64,000 nucleotides of DNA from Atlantibacter sp. RC6 (GTDB lineage Bacteria > Pseudomonadota > Gammaproteobacteria > Enterobacterales > Enterobacteriaceae). Each line of letters opens with the position of its first letter. Positions within the stretch are counted from its first letter, which is position 1. Below are positions 36,054-47,216 of this stretch, in pieces. The DNA lies in assembly GCF_014193285.1 (NCBI RefSeq), contig NZ_JACHZE010000006.1, positions 186,001-250,000 on the forward strand, read 5' to 3'. The position numbers were made by a program, and so were the translations under genes. A model generated the notes under the pieces. That model saw only the letters and a program-made list of their open reading frames with translations. It was not told the DNA's origin and ran no database searches.

Positions 36054-37397
36054 TTACAACAGCCCGCAACGGCGTTTACTGCGGTCCGACGCTTCCTGAT
36101 ACAGCGCAAACTCATCCTGCACCGGGCAGCCCAGCGCCTGTTCAAAATTCTCACGGCTGGCGTTGCCGTGGCTGCGTCCGCGCGCTTCATCCCCCAGATT
36201 AGACTGGAAAATCCCCGCTGCGCTGACCGGCAAAAAGTCCTCATAAATAATCGGCTGAGCGGTGATCCAACCGCGCTCAATCAGCGCCTGCGGATCATCG
36301 CCGGGCGTGATCTGCTTGCGGTGGGTTTCGCCTACCGGCGTCAGGCGATAGCGGAAATAGGCCAGCCCCTGATGGCGCAGCAGCATAGCGCTGTCAGGAA
36401 ATGCCTGGAATACCTCCTGCAAATGGAGCTGATGGGTCAGGTTATCGCTGCCGCTGCCGGCTTCGCCCAGCAGTTTGTCATACAGCGCCCGGCCTTTCGG
36501 CGTGAGGGCAATGCCGCGCTGTTCGATTTCGCCAAAGCGCGCGGTATGCGTGCCATGATGCTCGCCGTTAAACATAATCGGCTCTTCCAGCGCTTTAAAG
36601 CTGGTCTGGCGCAACAGGATCGGGATCTCCCGACGCGGCGGCCCTTCGATAATCATCTTCGGTTCGATGCCGTATTCCGGCATCAGCGACTGGACGCGGT
36701 CGATATCCAGGGTGCGCGGCGTCAGGTGGTTGATGTGGCAGCCGCGAAACGACACCACATCGGCAATCAAGCGATGGGCCTTATTCAGCGCCTGATAGGT
36801 TTCGCTATCGACGGTGGCATGGCTGTGCCAGCGGAAGGTTTCCAGCGCTTCGCGAACAAACTCTTTCGCCTGCCTGTCATCCAGCCCGCCCTGTTCATCA
36901 TGGATATCCAGCAGTTCACGACAGCGCGGCGTGAAAATATCCCGCGCCGCGAGGATACGGGCGGCCTTTTGGCGCAGCTTTTCATCCTCGATCAGTTCGA
37001 GACGCAGCAGCGAGGTGAACACGCGAAACGGGTTGCGTTGTAGCGCAGTATCGTCGACGGGGCGAAACGCCGTGGAGTGTACCGGCACCCCCGCCTGAGA
37101 AAGATCGTAATAGCCCACCGGATACATGCCCAGCACCGCGAACAGCCGGCGCAGCGTGGATAACTCCTGCGCGGTTCCGACCCGGATCGCCCCGTGGCGC
37201 TCCACATTCAGGCGCGCCAGTTCGTCGGCGTTGACCAGTTGTTCATGCAGTTGCGGATTATTTTCCAGCACCGCCAGGTTCACATCCGCCACCAGCTCAA
37301 GCAGCGTGCCGTACTGAGGCACCTCTTTCTGGTACATCGCTGACATAGCCTGCGAAAATTGTTCCCGAATCTCATCTGCCGTGATGCTGTTCGCCAT
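36054..37397 (-). CDS. hglS: 2-oxoadipate dioxygenase/decarboxylase (YdcJ, HglS, DUF1338)
   Basis: A 447-residue protein, the same length as E. coli YdcJ when begun at MANSITADEIREQF; the longer frame adds 49 residues of no family match. HglS is an Fe(II)-dependent enzyme converting 2-oxoadipate to D-2-hydroxyglutarate in lysine catabolism. The HSHATVDSETY segment has a likely metal His, as do HGTHTARFGEIEQRG (Glu/His) and HINHLTPRTLDID. Gene order (ydcI-ydcJ) agrees with E. coli, but in E. coli opgD follows directly, whereas here about 7 kb of accessory genes intervene. Confidence 0.88.
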   Translation of the reverse strand: MANSITADEIREQFSQAMSAMYQKEVPQYGTLLELVADVNLAVLENNPQLHEQLVNADELARLNVERHGAIRVGTAQELSTLRRLFAVLGMYPVGYYDLSQAGVPVHSTAFRPVDDTALQRNPFRVFTSLLRLELIEDEKLRQKAARILAARDIFTPRCRELLDIHDEQGGLDDRQAKEFVREALETFRWHSHATVDSETYQALNKAHRLIADVVSFRGCHINHLTPRTLDIDRVQSLMPEYGIEPKMIIEGPPRREIPILLRQTSFKALEEPIMFNGEHHGTHTARFGEIEQRGIALTPKGRALYDKLLGEAGSGSDNLTHQLHLQEVFQAFPDSAMLLRHQGLAYFRYRLTPVGETHRKQITPGDDPQALIERGWITAQPIIYEDFLPVSAAGIFQSNLGDEARGRSHGNASRENFEQALGCPVQDEFALYQEASDRSKRRCGLL

Positions 37398-37679
37398 GAT
37401 GTCATTTCTCCAGTGAATATTGCTGAGATTGTAGGAAACGACGGAATACGTTGACGGGAAGAATGTGGAATCTGTGATCTCAGGCCAGGGTGATGATTTT
37501 ATAAGCCGATCGCTGGATTTGATCTTCAGACAACTCCTGGGCAATTCCCCAGTTTTTAAAATATATCCGCGTTGTTTTGTTAACTTAAATGCCGTAATGT
37601 TAATTATTATTTGCTATCAAGTTATCAAAATCACACAACTTTTCTTGTCACGGATCACGTTTCGTTTTTAACATCGACT

Positions 37680-38603
37680 ATGGAAAAAAACGGTTTGTTC
37701 AGTCAGCGCATTCGTTTGCGCCATTTACATACATTCGTTGCCGTCGCTCAACAGGGAACGCTGGGGCGTGCGGCAGAAACCCTTAACTTAAGCCAGCCGG
37801 CATTATCAAAAACTCTCAATGAACTTGAGCAGCTAACGGGCGAGCGCCTGTTCGACCGTGGCCGCCTGGGTGCGCAGTTAACGCTGGTCGGCGAACAGTT
37901 TCTCACTCATGCCATCAAAGTGCTGGATGCGCTAAATCACGCCGGACAGGCGCTGTCGCGCAAAGAAGAACACTCCAAAGACGTGGTGCGCATCGGCGCG
38001 CTGCCTACCGCCGCGCTGGGCATTCTGCCTGCGGTGATTGGCCCGTTTCACAAACAGCAAACCAACCTGACTCTCCAGGTCGCCACCATGAATAACCCGA
38101 TGCTGCTGTCGGGGTTGAAATCGGGCGAACTGGACCTGGGCATCGGGCGGATGTCAGACCCGGAAATGATGACCGGGCTTAATTACGAACTGCTGTTTCT
38201 GGAGTCGATGAAGCTGGTGGTGCGCCCTCACCACCCGCTGTTATCCGATACCATTACCCTGAGCCGGGTACTGGAGTGGCCGGTGGTGATCTCCCCGAAA
38301 GGCACCGCGCCGCGTCAACACGCCGATGCGCTGCTGGCAAGCCAGAACTGTAAGCTGCCCAATTCCTGTATCGAAACGCTCTCTGCATCGCTGTCGCGCC
38401 AGCTTACCGTGGATTACGACTATGTGTGGTTCGTGCCGTCCGGCGCGGTGAAAGAGGATCTGCGCCAGAACACGCTGACCGCCCTGCCCATCGCCAACCC
38501 CGGCGTGGGGGAACCCATCGGCATCCTGACCCGCGTCGATAAACCGCTCTCTGCGGGCGCGCAATTGCTGCTGGCGTCAATCCGCAAATCCATGCCGCTG
38601 TAA
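37680..38603 (+). CDS. ydcI: LysR-family regulator YdcI
   Basis: A 307-residue LTTR, equal to E. coli YdcI, with HTH LRHLHTFVAVAQQGTLGRAAETLNLSQPALSKTLNELE and a PcaQ/GbpR-like effector domain. The ATG at 37680 (MEKNGLFSQRIRLRHLH) is the family start; the frame opens 23 codons earlier. YdcI is implicated in pH and acid-stress homeostasis in Salmonella and E. coli. It is divergent from ydcJ with a 282-base gap in which no clear operator stands out. Confidence 0.9.
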   Translation: MEKNGLFSQRIRLRHLHTFVAVAQQGTLGRAAETLNLSQPALSKTLNELEQLTGERLFDRGRLGAQLTLVGEQFLTHAIKVLDALNHAGQALSRKEEHSKDVVRIGALPTAALGILPAVIGPFHKQQTNLTLQVATMNNPMLLSGLKSGELDLGIGRMSDPEMMTGLNYELLFLESMKLVVRPHHPLLSDTITLSRVLEWPVVISPKGTAPRQHADALLASQNCKLPNSCIETLSASLSRQLTVDYDYVWFVPSGAVKEDLRQNTLTALPIANPGVGEPIGILTRVDKPLSAGAQLLLASIRKSMPL

Positions 38604-38710
38604 CGCCGCCGGTTTTCAGCACTGACGGGAATAATTAAGCGCATAAAGTGATAACCGCCGTTTCTCCGGGCGTACATAATGAGGTCACGCATTCAGACCC
38701 GGAGAAACCT

Positions 38711-39766
38711 ATGCCAACCCTGTATGACCCCGTAAAAATCGGCGCGCTTGAGCTGAAAAACCGTATTGTCATGGCCCCGTTGACCCGCATGCGCGCGGTA
38801 GATGAACGTGCGCCCGGCCCGCTGACCAAAGAGTATTACGTCCAGCGCGCCAGCGCCGGGCTGATCTTTACCGAAGCCACCTCGGTCACGCCGCAAGGCG
38901 TGGGCTACCCCAATACGCCGGGTATCTGGTCAGAAAAACAGGTGCAGGCGTGGAAAGCGATCGTCGACGCGGTACATGCGGCGGGCGGTAAAATCGTCAG
39001 CCAGCTCTGGCACGTGGGCCGCGTCTCCGATCCGATTTTCCTCGACGGCGAACTGCCGGTCGCCCCCAGCGCCATCGCGCCGGAAGGCCATGTCACCACG
39101 GTGCGCCCGCAGCGCCCCTATGAAACCCCGCGCGCGCTGGAAACCGACGAGATCCCGGCCATCGTGGCGGATTTTGTGCGTGCGGCGGAAAACGCCAAGC
39201 GCGCCGGGTTCGACGGCGTGGAAATCCATGCCGCCAACGGCTACCTGTTCGATCAATTTCTCCATGACGGCTCCAACAAGCGTACTGACCGCTACGGCGG
39301 CAGCATTGAAAATCGCGCCCGCTTTTTACTGGAAGCCGTGGACGCGGTGCTCAACGTCTGGCCCGCCGACCGGCTGGGCGTGCATCTGAATTTAATGTCC
39401 AACTCCTATTCCATGGCAGACAGCAACCCGCTGGCGCTGTTCAGCTACGTGGCGGAACAGCTTAGCCAGCGCAATGTGGCGTATATTTTCGCCCGCGAAT
39501 CGCAGGATTTCCCCGGGCGCGTGGGGCCGCAGGTGAAGCAGAAATTCAACGGCGCGTGGATTGCCAATGAAGGGCTGACCCAGCAGTCAGCGGAAGCCCT
39601 GATTGAACGTGGCGAAGCGGATGCCGCCGCGTTCGGCAAGCTGTATATCGCGAATCCCGACCTGGTAGCGCGTTTTAGCCAGCGCGGGCCGTTTAACGAG
39701 CTGAATAACGCCACTATCTATGCGCCAGGCGCAACGGGATATACCGATTATCCGGCGTTAGGTTAA
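38711..39766 (+). CDS. NemA-like old yellow enzyme (alkene/nitro reductase)
   Basis: A 351-residue FMN-dependent ene-reductase of the classical OYE class. LKNRIVMAPLTRMRAVD near the N-terminus has the Thr of the NemA/PETNR group. VSQLWHVGRVSDP, FDGVEIHAANGYLFDQFLHDGSNKRTD, YGGSIENRARF and FGKLYIANPDLVARF are OYE motifs. The residue pair usually His-Asn/His-His is inside HAANGYL. The ATG at 38711 has GGAGAAACCT upstream. It is a different subclass from the OYE at 11407. It probably detoxifies electrophiles; the substrate is not predictable. Confidence 0.87.
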   Translation: MPTLYDPVKIGALELKNRIVMAPLTRMRAVDERAPGPLTKEYYVQRASAGLIFTEATSVTPQGVGYPNTPGIWSEKQVQAWKAIVDAVHAAGGKIVSQLWHVGRVSDPIFLDGELPVAPSAIAPEGHVTTVRPQRPYETPRALETDEIPAIVADFVRAAENAKRAGFDGVEIHAANGYLFDQFLHDGSNKRTDRYGGSIENRARFLLEAVDAVLNVWPADRLGVHLNLMSNSYSMADSNPLALFSYVAEQLSQRNVAYIFARESQDFPGRVGPQVKQKFNGAWIANEGLTQQSAEALIERGEADAAAFGKLYIANPDLVARFSQRGPFNELNNATIYAPGATGYTDYPALG

Positions 39767-39774
39767 CCCTGTAT

Positions 39775-39804
39775 AAAGAGAGCGGCATTTTTGCCGCTCT
39801 CTTT
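39775..39804. terminator. Rho-independent terminator between the OYE and sulfonate operons
   Basis: AAAGAGAGCGGCA / TGCCGCTCTCTTT, a perfect 13-bp stem with a four-T loop, 8 bases after the OYE stop and 17 bases from the end of the oppositely oriented dehydrogenase gene. Symmetric A/T flanks let it end both convergent units. Confidence 0.85.
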
Positions 39805-39821
39805 ATCTGTTCAGGATCTGT

Positions 39822-40829
39822 TCAGGGTATCAGTAAGATTTTCGCGGACGACACCCGCTGGAATTCCAGGTCATCAAACGCCCGTTGCCCGTCCAGCAGT
39901 TCCCGCTGCTCTATCCAACCCAGCGTGCCAAACGCGCCCTGCTCCAGCATCGATAGCGTTAAGTGGAAATCCTCCATGGTGTAGGTGTAGGTTCCCAGCA
40001 GCGTGATTTCCCCAAGGGTGATTTTGCGCATATCAATTTCGCTGTCCCAGTCCTGCAAACCGATATGCATCACTGCGCCGCCCGGCTTCACGGTTTTGAT
40101 CGCCAGCTTGCGGGTGATGGCGGAGCCCACCGCATCGATCACCACCTGACGGCTGGATTCATCAATCGCCTGCTCGATGGGATTCACGCACTCGCACCCG
40201 GTATACTGCTGCGCCGTGTTGGCGCGTAGCGGATTGGTTTCCGCCAGCGTGATTTGCTGGCATCCCCAGGCCCGCAGCACCAGTACTGTCAGCAGGCCGA
40301 TGGCCCCGCCGCCGATCACCAGCACCCTGGCATCCGCCAGCGGCGTAGGCATTGCCCGCTGCGTCAGGCGCAGGGCGTGCACCACGGTGGCGGCGGGCTC
40401 GGTGATCGCCGCGTCCTGCAATGACAACCCATCGGGCAGCGCCACCACTGAGGCCGCCGGGATCGCCATGTACTCGGCGAACGCGCCCGGCCAGTCCATG
40501 CCGATCATATGGCGGTCACTGCACAGGTTGTCGCGCCCTTCCCGGCAATAATCGCATTGCCCGCAGGTGATCAGCGGATTGGCGGTGACCCGCTGGCCCG
40601 CTGTAAAGCGCGGCGACTGGCTTTCGACGATGACGCCGGACAGCTCATGCCCCAGCACCAGCCCTGGCTGGCGACGCGGATCTTTGCCGTGAAAGGCGTG
40701 CATATCCGAGCCGCAAATCCCGGCGGCGGCAATGCGGATCACCACCTGGTCGCCGCCTTGCGGCAGTTGCGGATAAGGCCGCTCCTGGATCTCAACGCCC
40801 AGCGGGCGGGTATAGACAAGTGCTTTCAT
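39822..40829 (-). CDS. Zinc-dependent dehydrogenase of the sulfonate operon
   Basis: A 335-residue medium-chain dehydrogenase. The catalytic-zinc segment is GICGSDMHAFHG and GHELSGVI, the structural-zinc set is CGQCDYCREGRDNLC, and the Rossmann fold reads VLVIGGGAIGLLTVLVL. It is the last gene of a four-gene operon (7 bases after the transporter gene) with an HpsN-like 3-dehydrogenase and an SDR. In Cupriavidus DHPS degradation two extra dehydrogenases (HpsO, HpsP) interconvert the DHPS enantiomers through a ketone; this gene is a candidate for one of those roles. I cannot tell which, so no symbol is given. An idonate- or galactitol-type dehydrogenase is the generic alternative. Confidence 0.78.
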   Translation of the reverse strand: MKALVYTRPLGVEIQERPYPQLPQGGDQVVIRIAAAGICGSDMHAFHGKDPRRQPGLVLGHELSGVIVESQSPRFTAGQRVTANPLITCGQCDYCREGRDNLCSDRHMIGMDWPGAFAEYMAIPAASVVALPDGLSLQDAAITEPAATVVHALRLTQRAMPTPLADARVLVIGGGAIGLLTVLVLRAWGCQQITLAETNPLRANTAQQYTGCECVNPIEQAIDESSRQVVIDAVGSAITRKLAIKTVKPGGAVMHIGLQDWDSEIDMRKITLGEITLLGTYTYTMEDFHLTLSMLEQGAFGTLGWIEQRELLDGQRAFDDLEFQRVSSAKILLIP

Positions 40830-40835
40830 GCATCC

Positions 40836-42164
40836 TCACTTAATCATTACAGATTGAGCCATCGCCACACGGCCCGCGCCGTGGGTGCGTCGCCACAGAT
40901 ACACCGCGCAGGCGGCGCTGATCAGGCCGATAATCAGTACGTAGGCGCAGATTAACCACGGGTCGCCGCCCAGCGCTTCAGAGAACAGGGTCGCCAGCAC
41001 CGGGGTTAAGCCCCCGGCGAAGACGCCGGAAATCTGGTAGGCAAACGAAATGCCGGTATAGCGCACCGAGGCGTCGAAACATTCTGAATAGACCGACGAC
41101 ATGGTGCCAAACACCGCCGCATGGAAAATCCCGAACGGCACGATGATCGCCGCCCACACCAGCCAGATGTGATCCGCGTTGTAATGCATAATCGCAAAAG
41201 CCGGGAAGGCCGACAGCCCGGACAGCGCCGCCCCCATGGCATACACCCGCGCCCGTCCCCAGCGGTCTGCCATATAGCCCCAGAACGGAATAAAGAAGCT
41301 CATCACAAAGGCGCTGCCGAGTATCGCCACAATCGCCTGATCGCGTGGAATGTTCAGGGTCTGCGTCAGGTAAGTCAGGGAAAACACCCCGAAGATATTA
41401 AAGAACACGCCGTCGATCAGCCGCATCCCCATGCAGGTGAACACCAGCCGGGTATGGGTGCGGAACAACTCCACCAGCGGGATACGCTTCGGCGCATCTT
41501 TTTGCTTTTCTTTGGCTTTCAGGAAGTCCTCGGTTTCCGCGACGTTTTTACGGATGTAGGTGCCGATAATCACAAACACCCCGCTGAGCAGAAACGGCAC
41601 GCGCCAGCCCCAGGACATAAAGTCCTCATCGGAGAGCGTGAACGACGCCAGGCCAATCGCGCCGGAAGCCAGCAGCAGCCCGAGAGACATGCCGACCTGA
41701 GGAATACTGGCGAAGAACGCGCGGTTCTTTTCCGGGGCCGATTCAAAGGTCATCAGCACCGCGCCGCCCCATTCGCCGCCGAGGCCGATACCCTGAATCA
41801 TGCGGCAGGCAATCAGCAAACACGGCGCCCACAGGCCAATCTGCTGATAGCTGGGTATCAGTCCTATCACCACCGTCGCGCCGCCCATGATCACCAGCGT
41901 CAGGATCAGCATATTTTTGCGCCCAAGGGTGTCGCCAAAGTGGCCGAATATAATCGCCCCAAGGGGCCGGGTCAGAAAGCCGATGGCGAACACGCCGTAA
42001 GATAGCAGCGTGGTAACGAAGGGATCGCCTTCCGGGAAATAGAGTTTGTTAAACACCATCCCGGCGACAGTGCCATAGAGAAAAAAGTCATACCATTCAA
42101 TGGTCGAGCCAAACAGGCTGGACAGCGTAACGCGTCGCAGGTTACCGGCAGCGGGTTTTTGCAT
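40836..42164 (-). CDS. MHS-type major facilitator, probable sulfonate importer
   Basis: A 442-residue transporter of the metabolite:H+ symporter (ProP/ShiA-like) branch of the MFS: N-terminal SLFGSTIEWYDFFLYGTVAG, GHFGDTLGRKNMLILTLVIMGGAT (the MFS loop 2-3 motif) and IQGIGLGGEWGGAVLM are all typical. Twelve hydrophobic segments are apparent. It lies between the SDR and the zinc dehydrogenase genes in the sulfonate operon, so the predicted substrate is dihydroxypropanesulfonate or a similar C3 sulfonate. The substrate is inferred from context only. Confidence 0.82.
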   Translation of the reverse strand: MQKPAAGNLRRVTLSSLFGSTIEWYDFFLYGTVAGMVFNKLYFPEGDPFVTTLLSYGVFAIGFLTRPLGAIIFGHFGDTLGRKNMLILTLVIMGGATVVIGLIPSYQQIGLWAPCLLIACRMIQGIGLGGEWGGAVLMTFESAPEKNRAFFASIPQVGMSLGLLLASGAIGLASFTLSDEDFMSWGWRVPFLLSGVFVIIGTYIRKNVAETEDFLKAKEKQKDAPKRIPLVELFRTHTRLVFTCMGMRLIDGVFFNIFGVFSLTYLTQTLNIPRDQAIVAILGSAFVMSFFIPFWGYMADRWGRARVYAMGAALSGLSAFPAFAIMHYNADHIWLVWAAIIVPFGIFHAAVFGTMSSVYSECFDASVRYTGISFAYQISGVFAGGLTPVLATLFSEALGGDPWLICAYVLIIGLISAACAVYLWRRTHGAGRVAMAQSVMIK

Positions 42165-42194
42165 GATGTGTTCCTCTGCGCTGAAAAGAAGAGA

Positions 42195-42950
42195 TCAGAT
42201 GGCGCTGTATCCGCCGTCGACCATCAGGGTTTGCCCGGTGATATAGGCACTGGCGTTGCTGGCGAGAAACAGCGTCACGCCAAACAGATCCTCCATCTCG
42301 CCGTTGCGCCCCAGACAGGTGTGTTGCGCGTGACGCTCACGCAGCGCGTCATCGGCAAATACCGGCCCGGTTAACGCGGTGGGGAAAAAGCCTGGTCCAA
42401 TGGCGTTACACGTGACACCGTCACGTCCCCAGCGTTGGGCGATGGCCCGCGTCAGCTGTACCACGCCGCCCTTGCCTGCGCCGTAAGGGGCGCTGTTGGC
42501 AAACGCCCGCGTCGACTGGAGCGACGCGATATTGATAATCCGCCCCCAGCGCCGCCGGGCCATGCCCGGCGCCAGCGCCTGGGTCAGGAAAAACGGCGCT
42601 TTGAGATGCAGTGCCAACTGCTCATCCCACGCCGACTCGCTGACCTCTTCAAACGGCTGGCGCAAATTAACGCCCGCCGCGTTGACCAGGATATCCACCG
42701 CGCCACAGGCCGCCGCCAGTTTGTCGATATCCACTTTTTGGGTGATATCCGCGCACAGGTAGCTGGCGCGTCCGCCCGCTGCTGAAAGGCGCTGGACGGT
42801 TTCGGCCAACTGGCCTTCGCGACGGGCGGCGATGATGACGGTCGCTCCGGCCTGCGCTAACGCGTCGGCCATGGCAGCGCCGATGCCGCTACCGCCGCCG
42901 GTCACCAGCGCGCTTTTGCCCGTCAAATCAAACAGAGCTGAAGGTTGCAT
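42195..42950 (-). CDS. Short-chain dehydrogenase of the sulfonate operon
   Basis: A 251-residue classical [11 protein letters not shown] cofactor motif at residues 17-24, NAAG at 87-90, active-site Ser in IINIASLQS and the YGAGK catalytic Tyr-x3-Lys, followed by [10 protein letters not shown]. It is 10 bases downstream of the hpsN-like gene. Together with the zinc dehydrogenase it would allow both enantiomers of DHPS (or a related diol) to feed into the HpsN step. The exact substrate is not visible from sequence. Confidence 0.82.
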   Translation of the reverse strand: MQPSALFDLTGKSALVTGGGSGIGAAMADALAQAGATVIIAARREGQLAETVQRLSAAGGRASYLCADITQKVDIDKLAAACGAVDILVNAAGVNLRQPFEEVSESAWDEQLALHLKAPFFLTQALAPGMARRRWGRIINIASLQSTRAFANSAPYGAGKGGVVQLTRAIAQRWGRDGVTCNAIGPGFFPTALTGPVFADDALRERHAQHTCLGRNGEMEDLFGVTLFLASNASAYITGQTLMVDGGYSAI

Positions 42951-42959
42951 AGGAATTCC

Positions 42960-44489
<1,530 letters not shown>

Positions 44490-44620
44490 TCATCGCTTTA
44501 AACGATTAGCCCTTTTCCGCCTCAGCAGCCTGCGGGGGTAACCCGGGTATTCGTGAGCGGGCTCCCAAAAAACGCCCACCAGAAAAGAATAAATTTGCCC
44601 CTTCTTAGTCATTTAATATA

Positions 44621-44634
44621 TGTCATATACATGA
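44621..44634. promoter_or_regulatory. GntR-family operator 2, suyA side
   Basis: Second exact copy of TGTCATATACATGA, 33 bases before the suyA ATG, in position to block or activate the suyAB promoter. The left flank TATA extends it to TATATGTCATA, shared with the site before the regulator gene. Confidence 0.65.
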
Positions 44635-44666
44635 GTTGATTTATTGTGCACTAAACGGAGGCGAAC

Positions 44667-44951
44667 ATGAGTATCGATTTTGTCGTACACGATGACGGTG
44701 ATTCAGTAGGCGTGGTGGTGATAGAAGGCGTCGAAGCGGGCCAGAAGCTGACCGGCTGGATTATGGATCAGAACAAGACCATTGAATTTGAAGTAAAAAA
44801 TGACATCCCTATCGGCCATAAGCTGGCGATTCGCGATCTCGCCGTCAACGATTCCGTCATTAAGTATGGCGAAGACATTGGCCGCGTCGTCTCGGCTATC
44901 AAGCAAGGCGAACATCTGCATGTACACAACGTGAAAACCAAAAGGTGGTAA
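44667..44951 (+). CDS. suyA: (2R)-sulfolactate sulfo-lyase small subunit SuyA
   Basis: A 94-residue SAF-domain protein ([46 protein letters not shown]), the fold of the N-terminal part of altronate dehydratase-type enzymes. SuyA plus SuyB cleaves sulfolactate to pyruvate and sulfite. Its stop overlaps the suyB ATG (TAATG). Free-standing small/large subunits also occur for other UxaA-family lyases, but coupling with an HpsN-like gene and a YeiH-type exporter makes sulfolactate the best substrate. Confidence 0.85.
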   Translation: MSIDFVVHDDGDSVGVVVIEGVEAGQKLTGWIMDQNKTIEFEVKNDIPIGHKLAIRDLAVNDSVIKYGEDIGRVVSAIKQGEHLHVHNVKTKRW

Positions 44952-46123
44952 TGATGGAAATCAAAGGACGTCAGTTTGCAGGTTATCGCCGTGAGAATGG
45001 CCGGGTCGGTATCCGCAACCATGTGATTGTGCTGCCGGTGGATGATATTTCTAACGCGGCGGCGGAGGCGGTGGCCAACAACATTAAAGGCACTATCGCC
45101 CTGCCGCACCCCTACGGGCGCTTGCAGTTTGGCGAAGATCTGGAGCTGCACTTTCGCACCCTGATCGGCACCGGTTGCAACCCTAACGTGGCGGCGGTGA
45201 TTGTCATCGGTATCGAGCCGGGCTGGACCCAGCGCGTGGTGGACGGCATTAAAGCCACCGGCAAACCGGTCGCTGGTTTCTGGATTGAGCAGAACGGCGA
45301 TCACAACACCATCTGTAATGCATCACGCAAAGCACGCGAGTTTTCGCAATATGCCTCTGAGTTGCAGCGCGAAATGTGCGATATCAGCGAGCTGTGGGTT
45401 TCCACCAAGTGCGGCGAATCGGATACCACCTCCGGCTGCGGCGCCAACCCTGCCGTGGGCAACCTGTTCGACCGGCTGTATGAGAATGGCAACACCCTGC
45501 TGTTCGGTGAAACCTCGGAGCTGACCGGCGGCGAGCATCTGGTGGCGGCGCGCTGCGCCAACAGCGATGTGCGCCAGAAGTTCCAGTTTATGTTCGACCG
45601 CTACAGCGCCATGATCGACCGCTGGAAAACCAGCGATCTGTCCGAGTCGCAGCCGACCAAAGGGAATATCGAAGGCGGGCTGACCACCATTGAAGAAAAA
45701 GCGCTGGGCAACATCCAGAAAATCGGCAAGAAATGCCGGGTCGACGGGGTGCTGGATAAAGCTGAAATGCCCACCGGGCCGGGGCTGTGGTTTATGGACT
45801 CCTCCTCCGCCGCCGCCGAAATGGTAACGCTGTGCGCCGCCGGGGGCTATGTGGCGCATTTCTTCCCCACCGGCCAGGGCAACGTGATCGGCAACCCAAT
45901 CCTCCCGGTCATCAAGGTATGCGCCAACCCGCGCACCGTGCGCACCATGTCGGAACACATTGATGTGGATGTCTCGGCTATTCTGCGCCGCGAGATGAAT
46001 CTCGACGGCGCGGGAGATGCGCTGCTGGAGAGCCTGTTGCGCACCGCCAACGGTCGCCTGACCGCCGCCGAGGCGCTGGGGCACCGGGAGTTTGTTCTTA
46101 CCCGTATTTTCGAAAGCGCCTGA
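44951..46123 (+). CDS. suyB: (2R)-sulfolactate sulfo-lyase large subunit SuyB
   Basis: A 390-residue UxaA/GarD-family lyase subunit. [32 protein letters not shown] opens the protein, followed by [20 protein letters not shown], the hallmark [24 protein letters not shown] near residue 150 (a likely metal or Fe-S Cys) and [20 protein letters not shown]. The ATG at 44951 lies in the suyA stop; the next codon is also ATG. It releases sulfite and pyruvate from (R)-sulfolactate, the last step of the predicted route. Confidence 0.87.
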   Translation: MMEIKGRQFAGYRRENGRVGIRNHVIVLPVDDISNAAAEAVANNIKGTIALPHPYGRLQFGEDLELHFRTLIGTGCNPNVAAVIVIGIEPGWTQRVVDGIKATGKPVAGFWIEQNGDHNTICNASRKAREFSQYASELQREMCDISELWVSTKCGESDTTSGCGANPAVGNLFDRLYENGNTLLFGETSELTGGEHLVAARCANSDVRQKFQFMFDRYSAMIDRWKTSDLSESQPTKGNIEGGLTTIEEKALGNIQKIGKKCRVDGVLDKAEMPTGPGLWFMDSSSAAAEMVTLCAAGGYVAHFFPTGQGNVIGNPILPVIKVCANPRTVRTMSEHIDVDVSAILRREMNLDGAGDALLESLLRTANGRLTAAEALGHREFVLTRIFESA

Positions 46124-46200
46124 CTCTTTGCCCGCCGCCCCGGCGGGTTATCGCCAGGGAGAGCAGCGTCATGCTGTTCTCCCTTGCGCATTTATGGCGA

Positions 46201-46947
46201 TCAGAGCTGATTAAAGTACGCATGATGCCGGGTGAGTACCGTCGAAACGCGGTACTCCACCGGTTTATCCTGAAAATCGCGCGCGATGCGGTAAACGCGC
46301 AGCAACGCCTCGCCTTCTTCCGCTTCCAGATGCAGCACCTCATCCGGCCCGGCATTCACCGCTTTGATCTGCTCGTGTGCATTCGCTACGGTACAGGCGA
46401 ATTTCTGCTGATAAAGCTGGTAGAGCGTATTGGGCAAAATTTCCGGGTCGCGATCGAGGCCGGGAAACAGCGCGGCATCCACGTAAACGTGCTCGAGGAT
46501 CGCCGGTGCGCCATCCAGGTCGCGCACCCGCCAGATATGAATCACTTTGCTGCCTGGCGCAATATCCAGCGCGGCTGCCTCCTCCTGGGATGCGGCGCGC
46601 AGATGACGCGCCAGCACCCGCGAAAGTGGCAGGGAACGCTCGCCATTCTCCCGCAGGATATTAAAGAAGCGAAACAGCGCGCTGTCAGAGTCGTGGGCCG
46701 CCACCACGGTGCCTTTCCCCTGGTAGCGGATCACCACGTTATTACTGACCAGTTCGTTCAGCGCCTTGCGCAGGGTGCCGATGCTGACGTTATACGCCTC
46801 GGCAAGGCTGGCCTCGCTGGGAATGTAGGTGCCCGCGGGCCACTCGCCCGAGGCTATTCTTTCCAGCAAGAGTTGGCTGATTTGCAGATAGAGCGGCTGA
46901 AAAACGGCTGACTTCATTTCAGCAGAGGGTGAAATGTCCTGATTCAT
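46201..46947 (-). CDS. GntR-family (HutC/UTRA) regulator of the sulfonate locus
   Basis: A 248-residue regulator: winged helix (PLYLQISQLLLERIASGEWPAGTYIPSEASLAEAYNVSIGTLRKALNELVSNNVVIRYQGKGTVVA, residues ~18-83) and a C-terminal UTRA ligand domain. GGAGGAAGG lies before the ATG. It is convergent with suyB and divergent from the exporter gene. A motif shared with the hpsN and suyA promoters lies 49-60 bases upstream of its own start, predicting autoregulation. The likely effector is a pathway sulfonate, but nothing in the sequence identifies it. Confidence 0.86.
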   Translation of the reverse strand: MNQDISPSAEMKSAVFQPLYLQISQLLLERIASGEWPAGTYIPSEASLAEAYNVSIGTLRKALNELVSNNVVIRYQGKGTVVAAHDSDSALFRFFNILRENGERSLPLSRVLARHLRAASQEEAAALDIAPGSKVIHIWRVRDLDGAPAILEHVYVDAALFPGLDRDPEILPNTLYQLYQQKFACTVANAHEQIKAVNAGPDEVLHLEAEEGEALLRVYRIARDFQDKPVEYRVSTVLTRHHAYFNQL

Positions 46948-46995
46948 GCGTGCCTTCCTCCCGGAACGAGTCCTTCAACATCAAGTCAGAATTAC

Positions 46996-47006
46996 TATGA
47001 CATATA
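46996..47006. promoter_or_regulatory. GntR-family operator 3, regulator gene
   Basis: TATGACATATA is the reverse complement of TATATGTCATA found at 44617-44627 (11/11), placed upstream of the regulator gene and suited to autoregulation. Confidence 0.5.
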
Positions 47007-47193
47007 GAGGAGTGGCTGGCATCTTTTGCTGACAAATTTCATGCGGATATGCGGGATATCTCTTGCTTTGCGCCTGATGAGGGACTTTTTATCACCACCG
47101 ATGCGCGCCATGCCTGTTAATACCGGTTATTTCGATTGATTATAACGATATAATAAATTTTTCTTTTGGTCGGTTATGCCCCATGCTCAGTCC

Positions 47194-47204
47194 TGTACAT
47201 GACA
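47194..47204. promoter_or_regulatory. GntR-family operator 4, exporter gene
   Basis: TGTACATGACA; its reverse complement TGTCATGTACA matches the first 11 bases of the duplicated 14-mer at 10 positions. It lies 12 bases before the exporter ATG, overlapping the 5' end of the message, so a repressor there would act as a roadblock. Confidence 0.45.
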
Positions 47205-47216
47205 AGGGAGCAACAC

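Noticed and set aside
44667-46123. Altronate or galactarate dehydratase (UxaA/GarD) split in two
   Set aside because: Same superfamily, but the split small/large subunits next to hpsN and a YeiH exporter point to sulfolactate sulfo-lyase.
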